Source: Zygnema cylindricum
Taxonomy: Eukaryota > Streptophyta > Zygnematophyceae > Zygnematales > Zygnemataceae
NCBI GenBank assembly: GCA_037447655.1
Contig: JBBHKE010001421.1
Span: 1-64,000, forward strand
Direction: 5' to 3'
DNA: 64,000 nt
Position 1 is the first letter of the stretch. Every line of letters starts with the position of its first letter. The notes under the pieces were generated by a model. That model had not been told where the DNA came from and searched no databases. It was given only the letters and a program-made list of their open reading frames with translations. A program made the position numbers and the translations under genes. Below are positions 25,229 to 36,724 of this stretch, in pieces.

Positions 25229-26735
25229 TTAGCTACCCTTTTCTCCTGTGAAGTAGACTTCATCCCCAAACTTAGCTGTAAAGACTCCCTTTCTTGTAAA
25301 GGTGTCAAACTCCTTATCATCTAACACAAAGGTAAACACAAGATTTTTACTCAGCTGAGGAATGTATAGTATATCTGAGAAAGTGAGTATAGAAATGTTG
25401 CCCTTCAATAACACTTTCAGATGTACCAAACCCACTAAATCTGTAGTTATTACTCTCCTATCCCAATACTCAATCTCTACAGTAGGGATCTTTCTTAGCT
25501 TGGTGAAGAGGTGCCTATCACGACACATATGCATGGATGAACCTGAATCAATGATCCTTCCTTCTTGTGGAGCTTCCGAAGTGGCTCCGAGAGCACACTT
25601 ATGTTTGCGGGGATCTCCTTCTCTTCCAGATTCTCGTTAAAAAATAGCTCCCCATCCTCCTCCTCAAATGATTGGTCCTCCTCGGTCTCCCTTTTCACTT
25701 GTGTAACCACAAGTGTTTTTTTATTTCCTCCGGAAGTACCCCCTCCACGGTTCTCTTCAAGCCTCGGCTCCGATTGCTTGGTACAATCTGCTATGAAGTG
25801 TCTTGGCTTCTTGCAGAAATGACAAAGACCCTTTCGGGGCCTCGGTCCTCCAGATTGAACTTTCTCTCTTTTGAAGTTGTTGTACCGCTTCCTTGAATCC
25901 TTCTCCCACCGGTCCTTTTTCGGCGGCTATAGCTTGAATGCTCTTTCCTCCACTCCGAATCTCAATAGTGTTTTCCTTTATAAGTATCATCAAGACCACT
26001 GTATTCCACTTCCAAGAGCTGTCACCCATTTCTTGCACACGCAATACTATGTTCTCATACTCATCAGACAACTTAATGATGAGGGTGTTGACCTTCATCT
26101 TCATTGTACCTGTCCACCCGGCACTCTCCATCTCCATTAAACTTGTCCACTCGGTACTCTCTATCTCCATATACAAACAAGAGAGATCATTACGGTAATC
26201 TAATTTTTTTCCCCTTTTGTAAGTGAAATCCATTAGCATTTGCTCTACCAATTGGAGCTCATGGATGGTACCAGCTTTATAGATCTCCACTAAAGTCACC
26301 CACAACTCCTCGGCCTTTAAAAAGTGAAGGTGAGAGGTTGCAAGAGCTTGAGTAAGGTGCCTCAGAATGAAATATCTGGTAGCCATGTTTTTGTATTCAC
26401 ATATTTGAATATTGTTTTCTTCGGTCTTTACAGTCGGCGCTCCGGTTGCCATGGCGATAGGAGTGAGAGTTGTTTCCTTCTTTTTCCCTTGTTTAAACAA
26501 GTTGTTGTCCCTATTGTTTGCCTCATCCGTTGTGGCAGATGTTGCTACAGAAAACCTAACTCCACTAAACCTTGGTGGGGTTCCTTGAGATGGACGTTTC
26601 ATTTTGTCCAGTGAGAATGCCCCAGTACCGTTTTTCACACAAAGCCCCTACCATCATGGCTTTCCAATAAATGAACCGAGATCCGTTTGAAGATGTGCAC
26701 CCTAGACGGTGGGCCGATAACCTGCAATTCTGTGT
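25229..26735 (-). pseudogene. Family 2 copia gag and protease (decayed)
   Basis: Gag begins near 26720 with GPPSRVHIF, matching the family 3 gag start. A frameshift then leads to the 26638-25757 frame. A zinc knuckle lies near 25790-25820 and the protease motif IDSGSSMHMC near 25530-25560. The stops at the frame joins make it inactive as read. Confidence 0.85.
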
Positions 26736-26742
26736 CCCCCAT

Positions 26743-27526
26743 TGGACAACAAAATTCGAAAGCCCATAGATACTTTTTGACTCACCCTTCTTCAACTAGG
26801 ACCACTACTAACCAAGCAAGCAAATAGACAATTTGAGTGCACCTCTGTGCATTTTGGACTCCCTGAGCCCACAGAAAAAATAATCACTGAAAACGCCCAA
26901 CCAGGCAATTAATTATCAAGTGGCAAAGATTCAAATATTTATACAAGCTCATTAGGAGAGAGGCGGCTACCTCCTCAATCCTCTAAGTCCTAAACCCTTC
27001 TCATAACCCCAATCTACTGATTTATGAACTAATCATAAAAATGTACAATACAGAAAGGCCTATGTCTGTCTGTCTCAAGGCCGATGTCTTTTCTGAACGA
27101 CCTCTGTACGTCAAGGCTATGGAGTGGACTATGTCTCCTCCAAATTTGTTCTCATGCCCTCTGGGATTCGCGCTTTCTAACTCTATCGTACCACGTGGCG
27201 CTAGCTTTTGTCACGCCCAAAAGCCGCCAAAGCCGCCATATCGGGATCTCGACGATGATGCATGTCGTCGGATCTAAATCGGCTTTTAATAGTAGCCGTT
27301 AAAACAAATGTCCAGTACATTTGTTTCGTTCGGGTATTTGTTCGCACAATATTAAAACTAGTCTCTATGCTTGTTATCTCTAATTTGTTAATCGGATTAA
27401 GGTTTTTTAGCAATGTTTATACATAATTCAAACCCTATATACAGTAACCAACTTCTACGACAAACTAGTTAGAGTTGACGGCTACGCCTCACTCTGCCGG
27501 TTGAAGGTTCGAGTCTTGTCGGATAT
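26743..27526 (-). mobile_element. Family 2 copia 5' LTR, truncated at its start
   Basis: Homologous to 21354-22110 and ends at GTTGTCCA just before gag. The first about 200 bases of the LTR are missing: at 27526/27527 the sequence switches to the end of a plus-oriented family 2 internal region. Confidence 0.8.
27451..27521 (+). promoter_or_regulatory. tRNA-like module in the truncated family 2 5' LTR
   Basis: Second copy of the antisense module: TACGACAAACTAGTTAGAG as A box and D arm, then GGTTCGAGTC as B box. The T-run terminator seen in the other family 2 copies is lost at the 27526 breakpoint. Confidence 0.5.
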
Positions 27527-28440
27527 ATTGTAGAGAAAAGTGTGGATTAAAAGAATAATTAAAATTAGACTAAAAAATAAGGGAAGTGTTGCAATCACTA
27601 GATTTAGGGGGTATTTTCTAGGTCTGAATAGATAAAGTAAAAGCAAAGGCAGTCTACCTCCACCTTCTCTCTTTAGCCCCAAAACTTGTTGTAATCATTG
27701 AAGGTGAGAGAGAGTGGTGGAGTCATGACTTAGATAAACAGGCAGGACTGTAGATTGACATAAGTCACTCTTAACAAAAATGTTGACTCTGGCATGACTC
27801 GAATCCTCAACCGGCAGAGCGAGGCGTAACCGTCAACTCTAACTGGTCTGTCGTAGAAGTTCGTTAGAGTATATAGGGTTTGAATTCTATTTAAACATTG
27901 CTAAAGAACCTTAATCCGATTAATGGAGTTAGAGATAACAAGCATAGAGACTAGGTATAATATAGCGCGAACAAAAACCGGCACGACACAAATGTACCGA
28001 ACATGTGTTTTAACTTCTAATTTTAAAAGCCGGTTTAAATCCGACGGCATGCATCATCGGCGAGATCCCAGAATGGACACTTTGGCAGTTTTCGGGCGTG
28101 CCATGACCTAGCGCCATGTGGCACGATAGAGTTGGAAAGCCGAAATCTCGGAGGGCATGAGAAAAAGTCTTGAGGAGACAAACATCCACTCCATAGCCCT
28201 GTCTTACACAAGCGGTACACAAAGGACATCGGCCATAGTACCTTTCTCTACTGTAGTGTTCTCTAATTCATTCATACATCAGTAGATAGGGGTTGTGAGA
28301 GGGGTTTAGAACGCAGAGAATTGAGGAGGTAGCCGCCTCACTGTTAATGAGCTTGTATAAATATTGACATCTTTGCCATTTGATAAATAATTGTTTGGTT
28401 AGGCGTTTTCAATGACTTTTTTTGCTGTGGGCTCAAGGGA
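27527..28440 (+). mobile_element. Inverted family 2 fragment: internal 3' end and LTR, plus orientation
   Basis: 27527-27586 is the end of a family 2 internal region including its purine tract (AATAAGGGAAG). The LTR starts at 27587 (TGTTGCAATCACTAG) and runs plus-strand to 28440, where the family 3 LTR begins. It is inverted relative to the neighbouring element, giving two head-to-head LTR arms. Confidence 0.78.
27776..27862 (-). promoter_or_regulatory. tRNA-like Pol III module in the inverted family 2 LTR
   Basis: Read on the minus strand: TACGACAGACCAGTTAGAG (A box, D arm), then GATTCGAGTC (B box), then T5 at 27780-27776. Again antisense to the LTR that carries it and at the same relative distance from the LTR start. 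Confidence 0.55.
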
Positions 28441-29475
28441 TGTAGAAATTGATCGTTCCTTTTTAAGTGTTTTCTAGGTCTAAATTATTATACAGAAAGA
28501 AGCCGAGGCAGTCTATCTCTAACTTCTCTCTCCAACTCCCACATTTGTCGCAGTCACTTCGAAGTTGGAGTGGAAGCTAGAGCCATGGCTGCCTAGGCTA
28601 TCCAGAGGTTTACGAGAAATACATTAGTTTATATATACCGATAAGTTTATTTACTAAAAGAGTAGATGTCAAAACCAGGATTTGATCCTGGTACATGCGG
28701 AATGTTACATAGCTCGTAACCGGTAGTCTTAACTGTTAGGTCTAAGACTAATGTTATATGATATAGGGTTTGATATTTAATTAAATATTACTACGTAGGA
28801 TAATTCATTTAACAACAATTGTTTATGGGATACATAGATCCAGTTATGCAAAAGTACGGATTACGGTATGAATAAGAAATTAGTACCGCGCATTTATTTC
28901 TTTAACTAAACAAATACCGTGCATGTATTTATGACGGGTACGATTGAAATGTGCATTCAATCTGACGGCCGAAAAAAAGCCGAGTTCGCGGAAGAGAATC
29001 TCGCCAGTTTGTGGTCATTGCCACATCGGATGACATGTGGCAAAATTACGTTGGGTCGCGGCATTCCCGGAGATTACGGGATCGAAACCGGATATGACAT
29101 GTGTCGACTTTTAGGCCATGTCGTACAGTTTCCGTACAGAAAGTTCACCAACAGCTGTACTATTGTGTATGAAAGTGTAATATGATTGGTTCTATACATC
29201 AGTAGATAGAGTTTGTGAGAGAGATAGGACTTAGGAAAAATTGGTAGATAGGACCCTCTCTCCCAGAGAGCTTCTGTACAACAGGTCAACTTTGACCCTT
29301 CATAACTTACAGCTCAGGGGAGCAAATTCAGAGATTATTTTTGCTATCAACTCAAGGGAGTCTTGCGTTCACAAGGGTGGTATTATTCTTGCTGAAACAC
29401 AAAAGGGTGAGGCTTATCCTAGAGGCTTCTTGGAAGTTGTCCACTCTGAGGACTTATGGAGATCTCAGAGTTTCA
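28441..29475 (+). mobile_element. Family 3 copia 5' LTR (about 1.03 kb)
   Basis: Starts TGTAGAAATTGATCG and pairs with the 3' LTR at 33882. Homology between the two continues to CAGAGTTTCA (29466-29475). The 3' edge is therefore approximate, because the primer binding site could lie within the last 20 bases. No target-site duplication was found against the 3' flank. Confidence 0.78.
28664..28752 (-). promoter_or_regulatory. tRNA-like module in the family 3 5' LTR with three perfect arms
   Basis: On the minus strand three 5-bp stems line up in tRNA order: D arm GTCTT/AAGAC (28748-28726), anticodon-like arm GTTAC/GTAAC with a 7-nt loop GAGCTAT (28720-28704), and T arm CCAGG/CCTGG around ATCAAAT (28691-28675). 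B-box core is GGATCAAATCC. Five bases instead of one separate the D and anticodon arms. No acceptor stem is visible. Confidence 0.6.
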
Positions 29476-30690
29476 GATTATGGGCCCACCCTCAAGGGTA
29501 CACATCTTTAATGGAACTGGCTTCATATACTGGGAAAACATGATGATAGGAGCTCTAAGCGAGAAAAGGTTTTGGGGGATAGTGAGTGGACGAGTGACGC
29601 GTACATCAAGTTTTGGAGTCCTTCCTGGGTTTGGAGGAAGCAGATTCACAAAGAAAGCAGATTAATAAAGAAAGCAGATTCAAAACGAAAGCAGATCTAT
29701 CTTCAACGGATAGGACAAATGAAAGAGAAGTGCTGGACAAAGCAACGGTGAAGGAGAAGACCTCACCAATAGCAACAGGTTCAGCATTCATGTCACCTAT
29801 TCCGAGGAACGAGGAGAATGATACTGATACATGGGACTTCTAGAATATGGCGGCAAAGCACTTCATCCTCCGTTATCTTACTTAAGGGCTTGTATGTCCT
29901 CATTTGCAGGTAGAAAGGTCAATCGATCTTTGGATGGCCCTCATAGAGATGTACCGAAGTGGTACGATTTAGCAACAACCGTTGGCTGATCAAAACATTA
30001 ACGAGTATGTATACAAAGGGGGGAAGATGTTCGATTTTTGCAATGAGTTTGCTACAATTTTTATCAAAAGAGTGCTGAAAAAGATTTTAGTGAAAAAAAA
30101 AGGTAAATTGTTTACTGGGGAAGTTACGCGATGAGTTCGAGAACATAGTCAACCGTGACCAGGACTCAAGGTGGATATGGAACCCAGTGGTAGGGATGAT
30201 TCTCGTTTGGGAGAATACGATTGAGATCCGAAGGGGAGGAAAGAGTGGGTAAGCCTTGTTTATTGCGACCGATTAAAGGAACAAGGATTTCCGGAAACCG
30301 GTCGGAAACTATGGGGGGAGGGAGCAAAAAAAATCATACAAACGAGTTCGGACCAAGGGCTCCCAAAGGTTTATGTCATTTTTGTAAAAAACCTGGGCAC
30401 TATATGGCAAAGTACACTAAGCTAACCGAGCTTCGGTTAAAGGAGGGGCAGACCGGTGGTACCCCAAGAGGAAAGAAAAAGGCCCTTGTGACACAGGTAA
30501 ATGAGGCAGAATCCAAGGATGAGGACGATAAGCTCCTATTGAAGGAGGAGTTGGAGGCGAAAAACGAGGTCAAAATTCCACGAAGGCAAAAATGTGCTTA
30601 CAGTGGATTGAAAGGTGAAGCATGTTGGATTGTAGATTCAGGTGCCTTTATGCACATGTGTAAGGATAAACACCTGTTCACTAAGATATG
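29476..30690 (+). pseudogene. Family 3 copia gag and protease (decayed)
   Basis: Gag starts at ATG 29477 (MGPPSRVHIFNGTGFIYW). Later segments (29613-29843, 30221-30690) are in different frames. The zinc knuckle CHFCKKPGHYMAKY has Tyr in place of the last Cys. The protease motif CWIVDSGAFMHMC keeps DSG. A stop follows at about 30690. Confidence 0.85.
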
Positions 30691-32195
30691 AAAGATTCCC
30701 ACCGTAGAGATAGAGTACGGGGATGGGAGGATAATCACTACTACTCTTGTAGGATCAGTAGACCTGAAAGTGTTAGTAGAAGGAAAAACATCTATAGTTT
30801 TATTTTCCGAAGTATTGTTTATTTTAGAGCTGAACAAAACCCTCATCTCTACATCTGTATTAGATGATAGGGGTTTTTTTACTAGCACTAGGGAAGGAGT
30901 CATTACTGCTAGTTTTGTGGAAGAGGTCTATTTCATTGCTGAGAAAGGTAGCCAAGGGATGTTTAGGCTGATTTTAAGAAATGAAACAAATAAACTTTAT
31001 AATGCTGGTGTTCATGATATTATGATGTGGCATAAGAGGCTTCGGCATGTGAATCTAGATAAATTAAGAGATATGAAAAAGATGGGAGTGGTGGAAGGGA
31101 TTAAGTTCAGTGAGAGTGATAATGTAAGTGATTGTAGTGGATGTGCTCAAGGTAAAACACACATATTGCCCTTTCCCAAAACAACCACTTATAAGGGAGA
31201 AAAAATTCTAGATTTATTACACACAGATTTTTGGGGACAGGCTAAAGTGCCCTCACCGGGGGGGAAGAGATTTATGATGATTATCATTGATGATTGGTCT
31301 CAGTATTCCAGGGTGTATTTTTTGAAAAACAAGTCAGAAGCTCAAGATTGTTTTTGACAATATAAAGCATGGAGCGAAAAACTCCATGAAACTCCAATCA
31401 AGAGAATAAGGAGTGACAATGGTGGAGAGTATACTTCTAACCAGTTTGAGGATTTTCTGAGGGAAGATGGGGTCCAACACCATAAGGCAGTTCCAAAAAA
31501 CTCGGAACAGAATGGGGTTGCTGAAAGGTTAAATAGAACACTAAGTGATAGTGCTAGAAGTATGTTGTCAGATAAGAAGATAGGAAAAAGGTTTTGAACA
31601 GAAGCAATGAACTGTGCTAATTACCTCAAAAATTGAGTTCTTCCTTCAGCTATAAAAGATCAAACACCTTATGAGAGATGGACAGGCCGGAAACCAGACA
31701 TATCTCAATTAAAGGTTTTCGGCAGTCAAGTATTCAGTCTAAATACAGATTGGTCTAATTGGAAGCTAGATCCTAAAGGAAAATCTGGATACTTATTAGG
31801 ATATGATGAGGATGTTAAAGGATATAAAGTTTATGATCTAAAAAGGGAAGATATAATCTTAGTAAAGCATCTAGTAGTTATGGATGAAGGAAAGTCTGTG
31901 GATTCTTTCAAATATACATAAGTCAGTAAAAATCAGATTTGAGTCAGAAAATTCCGATGACTTTGAGCTTCCTAACTATCCACGTTTTAGAGAAGATGAC
32001 ATTCTTGTAGGTACAAATCAGACCGAAAAGGACTCGGCTGTGGAAACTCTAGTGACAACTATACCCGAAGCGGAAGACGTGGTGGAAATTGATTCTGAAT
32101 CAAAGGATAGGGTAAAAGGCGAGATTGTTCGAAAGAACCCACGAGAACCATCTATTCCGACCTCAAATTTTGAGGGGGGAAGGAGAAGTAGCTAA
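30691..32195 (+). pseudogene. Family 3 copia integrase (readable, with stops)
   Basis: One frame can be followed from HKRLRHVNLDKL and CSGCAQGKTH through LLHTD, IIDDWSQYSRVYF, RIRSDNGGEY and PKNSEQNGVAER to KVFGSQVFSLNTD and GYDEDVKGYKVYDL. The HHCC zinc residues and D,D,E triad are all present. In-frame stops near 31356, 31597 and 31635 inactivate it. Confidence 0.9.
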
Positions 32196-32239
32196 AGATT
32201 GCAAGAAAAACAGGTTAATAACAAAGTAACAAAACTATC

Positions 32240-33200
32240 TCATCAATATGAACCTCAAACTTATGGAGAGGCGATGACTTGCCCAGAAAGAAACCGGTGG
32301 AAGACAGCCATCAATTAGGAGATGGCCCTAACTATAGCAACTGATAGTTGGGAGCTGGTGAACTGTCCACCAAACCGAAAACGAATCGGTTGTAAGTGAG
32401 TTTTCAAATTAAAACTGAATAGGGATAACACCATTGAGCGTTACAAAGCCCGATTGGTGGCAAAAGGATTTACATACAAAAGAATCGACTACGAGAAAAC
32501 CTTTGCCCTGGTCGTCAGATTTTCCTTCCGTCCGCATAATTCTCAGTCTGGCAGCAGCGGAAGACATGGAAATGCACCAGATGGACATCAAGACAGCCTT
32601 TTTGCATGAAGAATTAGAAGAGGAGATCTTCATGCGACAACCCAAAGGATTTGTGGAGGAAGGAGAAGAGAGTAAGGTATGCCGGCTGATTAAATCTCTT
32701 TATGGTTTGAAACACGTGCCTCGACAGTGGAATAAGAAGCTTGATGAGTTTCTTATCAGTCTGGGATATATGGGGATCAGCTCAGATAACTCAATATATG
32801 TTTTTGAAGATGAGGAAGGTGTTATATTTATTGCAGTGTATGTTGATGATTTGCTTGTTTTAAGTAAATCAATGGAAAAAATTAATAAACTAAAACCGAT
32901 CTTAAGGGGAGATTTGAAATGAAGGATATGGGGGAAAGAAAATATATTTTGGAAATTCAAGTAGAGAGAGACCGAAAAAGAAAGATTATAAGATTGACTC
33001 AAAAGGAAGCAATAGGGAACATGTTTGAAAATTTTCAGATGGATAAAGCTAATAGTTGTAAAACTCCATTGGAGTTGAAGAAGGGAAGTGAGGGGAGTGA
33101 GGAAGGAGTCATAGTCTTGAACGAGGAATTATCTCCAGAAGAACAGAAGTACATGCATTGGACGAGGAATTATCTTCGAAGAACAGAAGTTTATGCAGTT
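32240..33200 (+). pseudogene. Family 3 copia reverse transcriptase (frameshifted)
   Basis: [18 protein letters not shown] and DYEKTFA precede a frameshift near 32508. Then DFPSVRIILSLAAAEDMEMH, DIKTAFLHEELEEEIFMRQP, LIKSLYGLKHVPRQWNKKLD and VYVDDLLVLSK follow. The YVDD site is intact. A second break lies near 32920. A 41-bp tandem duplication sits at 33121-33200. Confidence 0.92.
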
Positions 33201-33202
33201 AT
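33121..33202. repeat. 41-bp tandem duplication between family 3 RT and RNase H
   Basis: ACGAGGAATTATCT and GAAGAACAGAAGT each occur twice, 41 bases apart. The second copy is read in another frame, and a nearby one-base change returns to the conserved IPYRQVVGSL frame. Confidence 0.85.
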
Positions 33203-33865
33203 TCCTTACAGGCAAGTAGTGGGAAGTCTAATCTATTTTATAAATTGTACCCGGCCGAATTTAGCTGCAGCTGTAGGAGTGCTGAGTATAAGTCTAAATG
33301 CTCCCACTAAGAGGGATTGGGAGGAAGCTAAGAGAGTTCTTAGATATTTGATAGGATCTACGGATCTATGGTTTCGTTTGGGTGGGAGAATACTAACATC
33401 ACCACTTGGATTGATGCCAGTTATGGTGATGCTCCGATGAGGAGATGCACTTCTGGATATGTATTATATGTGGGTGATGGGGCTTGCTGTTCGAATAGCA
33501 AACAGCAAAAAGTTATTGCTCAGTCCACCATGGAGGCTGAGTATATAGCCTCTTGCTCTGCTGTAAAAGAATTGATGTGGGTCAAGTCTTTGCTTGGTGA
33601 GCTTGGTCACCTTAAGAGTGGTGTGCAGAAAATATTTTGTGATAATCAGGCAGCAATCGCTATTTCTGCCAATCCTAAACATCATTTTAAAGCCAAACAC
33701 ATGGACATCAGACTCAACTTTGTTAGAGAGAAAGTAGAAAACAAAATAATCAGTTTAGGGTACCGACCAGATAGTGAGATGGTAGCAGATATGATAACCA
33801 AACCTGTGCCTTCCCCTAAGCTAATTTTCAGGAGGGAGAAGTGTGGTCTGAAATTAAAGATTGAC
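33201..33865 (+). pseudogene. Family 3 copia RNase H
   Basis: IPYRQVVGSLIYFINCTRPN, then after a shift near 33400 WIDASYGDAPMRRCTSGYV, TMEAEYIASC, DNQAAIAIS, KHMDIRLNFVREK and DMITKPVPSPK, ending at TAG 33863-33865. A polypurine tract follows at once, then the 3' LTR. Confidence 0.92.
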
Positions 33866-33881
33866 TAGAAAATATGGGGAG

Positions 33882-34942
33882 TGTAGAAATTAATGGTCTT
33901 TTTAAAGTATTTATAGATCTGAATAGAAATATAGAAAGAAGCTGAGGCAATCTACCTCTAACTTCTCTCTCCAACTCTCAAACTTGTCGCAGTCACTGAG
34001 AAATTAGAGAGGGAGCTAGAGCCATGGCTTCCTAGGCTATCCAGAGGTTTATGGGAAATATATATATTAGTTAGGGGTTTATTTACTAAAAGGTATGTGC
34101 CGGCTACAGGATTTGATCCTGATACCTATCGGCCGGCAGACAGCCGATAGTCGGTAACCTTAGTTGTTAAGTCTAGAACTAGTGTTATGTAGTATATAGT
34201 TTAATAATTAATTAAACATAAACAGGTAGGATAATTCATTTAACTGTAACTGTTTACGGGATACATAGATCCAGTAATGTAAAAGTACGGATTACGGTAC
34301 GGATAAGAAACCAACATCGCGTAGAAAGATCAGAAGTAAAAGGAAAGAAGAAAAGAAGTTGTATTTGCATTGTGCTTAATATATTAAATGTTTTTGGAGG
34401 AACACCATTGTCGTGTGTGTGTTTTATTTGGTTTATAATCTTTCATGTGGTCATCGCCACATCGGAGGACATGTGGCGGAATGACATTGGATCGCGACAT
34501 CTCCGAGGATTAAGGAAGCGAATCCGGACATACCACGTGTCGACATTTAGGCCATGTCGTACAATGTCCATACAAAAAGTACACCGACAGCTGTACTTTT
34601 GTGTACGGAACTGTAATTTGATTGGCTCCGTACATCAGTAGATAGAGTCTGTGAGAGAGATAGGACTTAGAAAAATTAGGAGATAGGACCCTCTCTCCTA
34701 GAGAGCTTATGAACAAAAGGTCAACTTTGACCCTCTATAACTTACTGCTCAGGGGAGCAAATTCAGAGATTCTTTTTGCTATCGACTCAAGGGAGTCTTG
34801 CCTTCACATGGGTGAAGTTGGTCAGAGTTATTGTCTGCGAGGGTGGCAGTTGTTTTTGCTGAAACACAAAGGGGTTAGGGTTATCCTAGAGGCTTCTTGG
34901 AAGCTGTCCACTCTGGGGACTTATGGAGGTCTCAGAGTTTCA
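33882..34942 (+). mobile_element. Family 3 copia 3' LTR
   Basis: Begins TGTAGAAATTAATGG after ATATGGGGAG and ends about CAGAGTTTCA. Divergence from the 5' LTR is clear by eye, so the insertion is old. Confidence 0.8.
34098..34178 (-). promoter_or_regulatory. tRNA-like module in the family 3 3' LTR with a new hairpin
   Basis: Minus strand CAGGATCAAATCCTG (34121-34107) is the same T arm and B box as in the 5' LTR. The anticodon-arm position is instead an 8-bp perfect hairpin CTATCGGC/GCCGATAG with a 9-nt loop (34126-34150). Confidence 0.5.
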
Positions 34943-34944
34943 CT

Positions 34945-35345
34945 GCACACCCCTATACGAACATACGAATATGACGTATGATCATAGTACAGCGCACGCC
35001 GCCGGACGAACTTTTTTAGCGAACTGACATGGTGTATGATGACAATCGCGGGAAAAAAATCCCGGAAAAAAATAAAAAACGCGGACGTAAGTCCTATCGT
35101 AAGTTGTGTTATGGGCTTTTCATGTGATCTTGTTAGATCCCTACTTTGATTAGCGATCGTGCGATCGTCCAAATCTGACGATATAAATTAAAAATACCTC
35201 AAAACTCACGGAAAAATATTTTTTTGTCCGAATGTTTTTCAAAATTTAGACGACGTTTAATTCTTTATCGAACAATATGCAACTCAACCCTGTTCCTATT
35301 TTATTTCATTTTGCGGCCAATACAATATCGGTCTTAATTGCATAT
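34945..35345 (+). repeat. R2 dispersed repeat, copy 1
   Basis: Shares AGTACAGCGCACGCCGCCGG, GTCCTATCGTAAGTTGTG, CCGAATGTTTTTCAAAATTT and ATGCAACTCAACCCTGTT with 49905-50460. No coding frame or terminal repeat recognised. Confidence 0.8.
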
Positions 35346-35877
35346 TGTATGTTTTGCGTACAATAAACATATTGTATGGGTGTACTGTCACCTACTTTTT
35401 AACTATGGTACAAACTACAAAGTCACACATCGAGTTTGGTGAACCCATATCATACGCATGAAATCACTGAAGGGGAATTGATATTGCAGGCGTAGTTTTT
35501 TATTCCAGTCGTAGACGTTACTGTACTCAATTGTACAATGATGTACGGTTCCGTGAATAAAGGTACGCAAACCTTGAATCGTTTCAAGACTTGACATGCA
35601 AACTGTATGACACACTTTATAATGTGAAAAGCAAATTCTCGACGGTGAGGTTTCGACCGCTCGCTGTCAGGTCCCTTCGAACCAAATGTAAGCAAAAGGA
35701 CAAAGAATGGTAAAAACTAAGAAAACTACATAGTGTCAAAGTCAAAAGGACGAATGGTTAAAACTGTATTACTGTATAGAAACATTATGAATAGGACAAA
35801 TGGTAAAAACTAAGAAAACTACATGGAACAAACTGGATGACTCCAACAGGCGTCACTGTGAATTGCAATTAGAGTAA
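35346..35877. other. Non-coding AT-rich DNA
   Basis: I see no supportable gene. GGACAAATGGTAAAAACTAAG recurs locally (about 35700 and 35800). The end near 35855-35873 (CACTGTGAATTGCAATTAG) resembles the TA-MITE terminal repeat. Confidence 0.4.
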
Positions 35878-36724
35878 GGGTACTTTTGCATGTAATCGAA
35901 ACTTAGTCTTGTTACTTGGTTTTTTAGCGAAGATTCTCTATACAGCTTTCAGAGCATTCGGATGTAAACGCAAATAACTTGTTACTTTAAAAAGTGACTT
36001 ATGTAGACGTGTACGAAACAATGTGGCAGATGAAGTGGTACACAAAATGAGGCGAAACTTCCACTCGCCTTCAATTTGAGGCGTCTCTCTGCACGGCGCA
36101 CGTTGTACAATTTTTGTGACTTCGTAACGTCACTACGCCACATTGTCGACGTGTCGAAACCCTAAAAAACCTTTCGCTTTCGCACATAAATTCGGTTTCG
36201 TTTTTCGTCTTCCCATTTGTCGACAAGTGCCCAATGTTTTTGACTTTTTTCTACGTCGTATGTGTGAAGACACGTGTGTTTGAGAGAGACGTCCCCTGTT
36301 CAAAAATCATCACACGGAGAACAGTACGCGCAGGCTGGAAACGTGTAGTGTGTTCTTTTTTAGTACTCCGCGCACAAAAATTGTAAAAAAATCTGGCACC
36401 TGCGACAGGATCTGCCTATTCCCGCACCTCATGGAACTTCATTTAAAATCACCTCGCGAGGTGATTTTATGTAAAGTTTGAACATGAACTGAAAGGACGC
36501 GAAAGTGGATCGAAATGCGTTAGACGACAAATTGCATCGCGCTAGACGACAAACTGCAGTACATCTATAGTTTAAATCATAGAAGTCCCATTCGTACGGA
36601 TTTGGACCTTTTTCGGAAAACTACGTAGTATTCGCTAGTTTCGTAAATTTCGTAAATTTCGTACGTCTCAGGTTGTACGGAAAATTGTACGGACATTACA
36701 AAAAAAAAGACGTTGCTTCATTTG

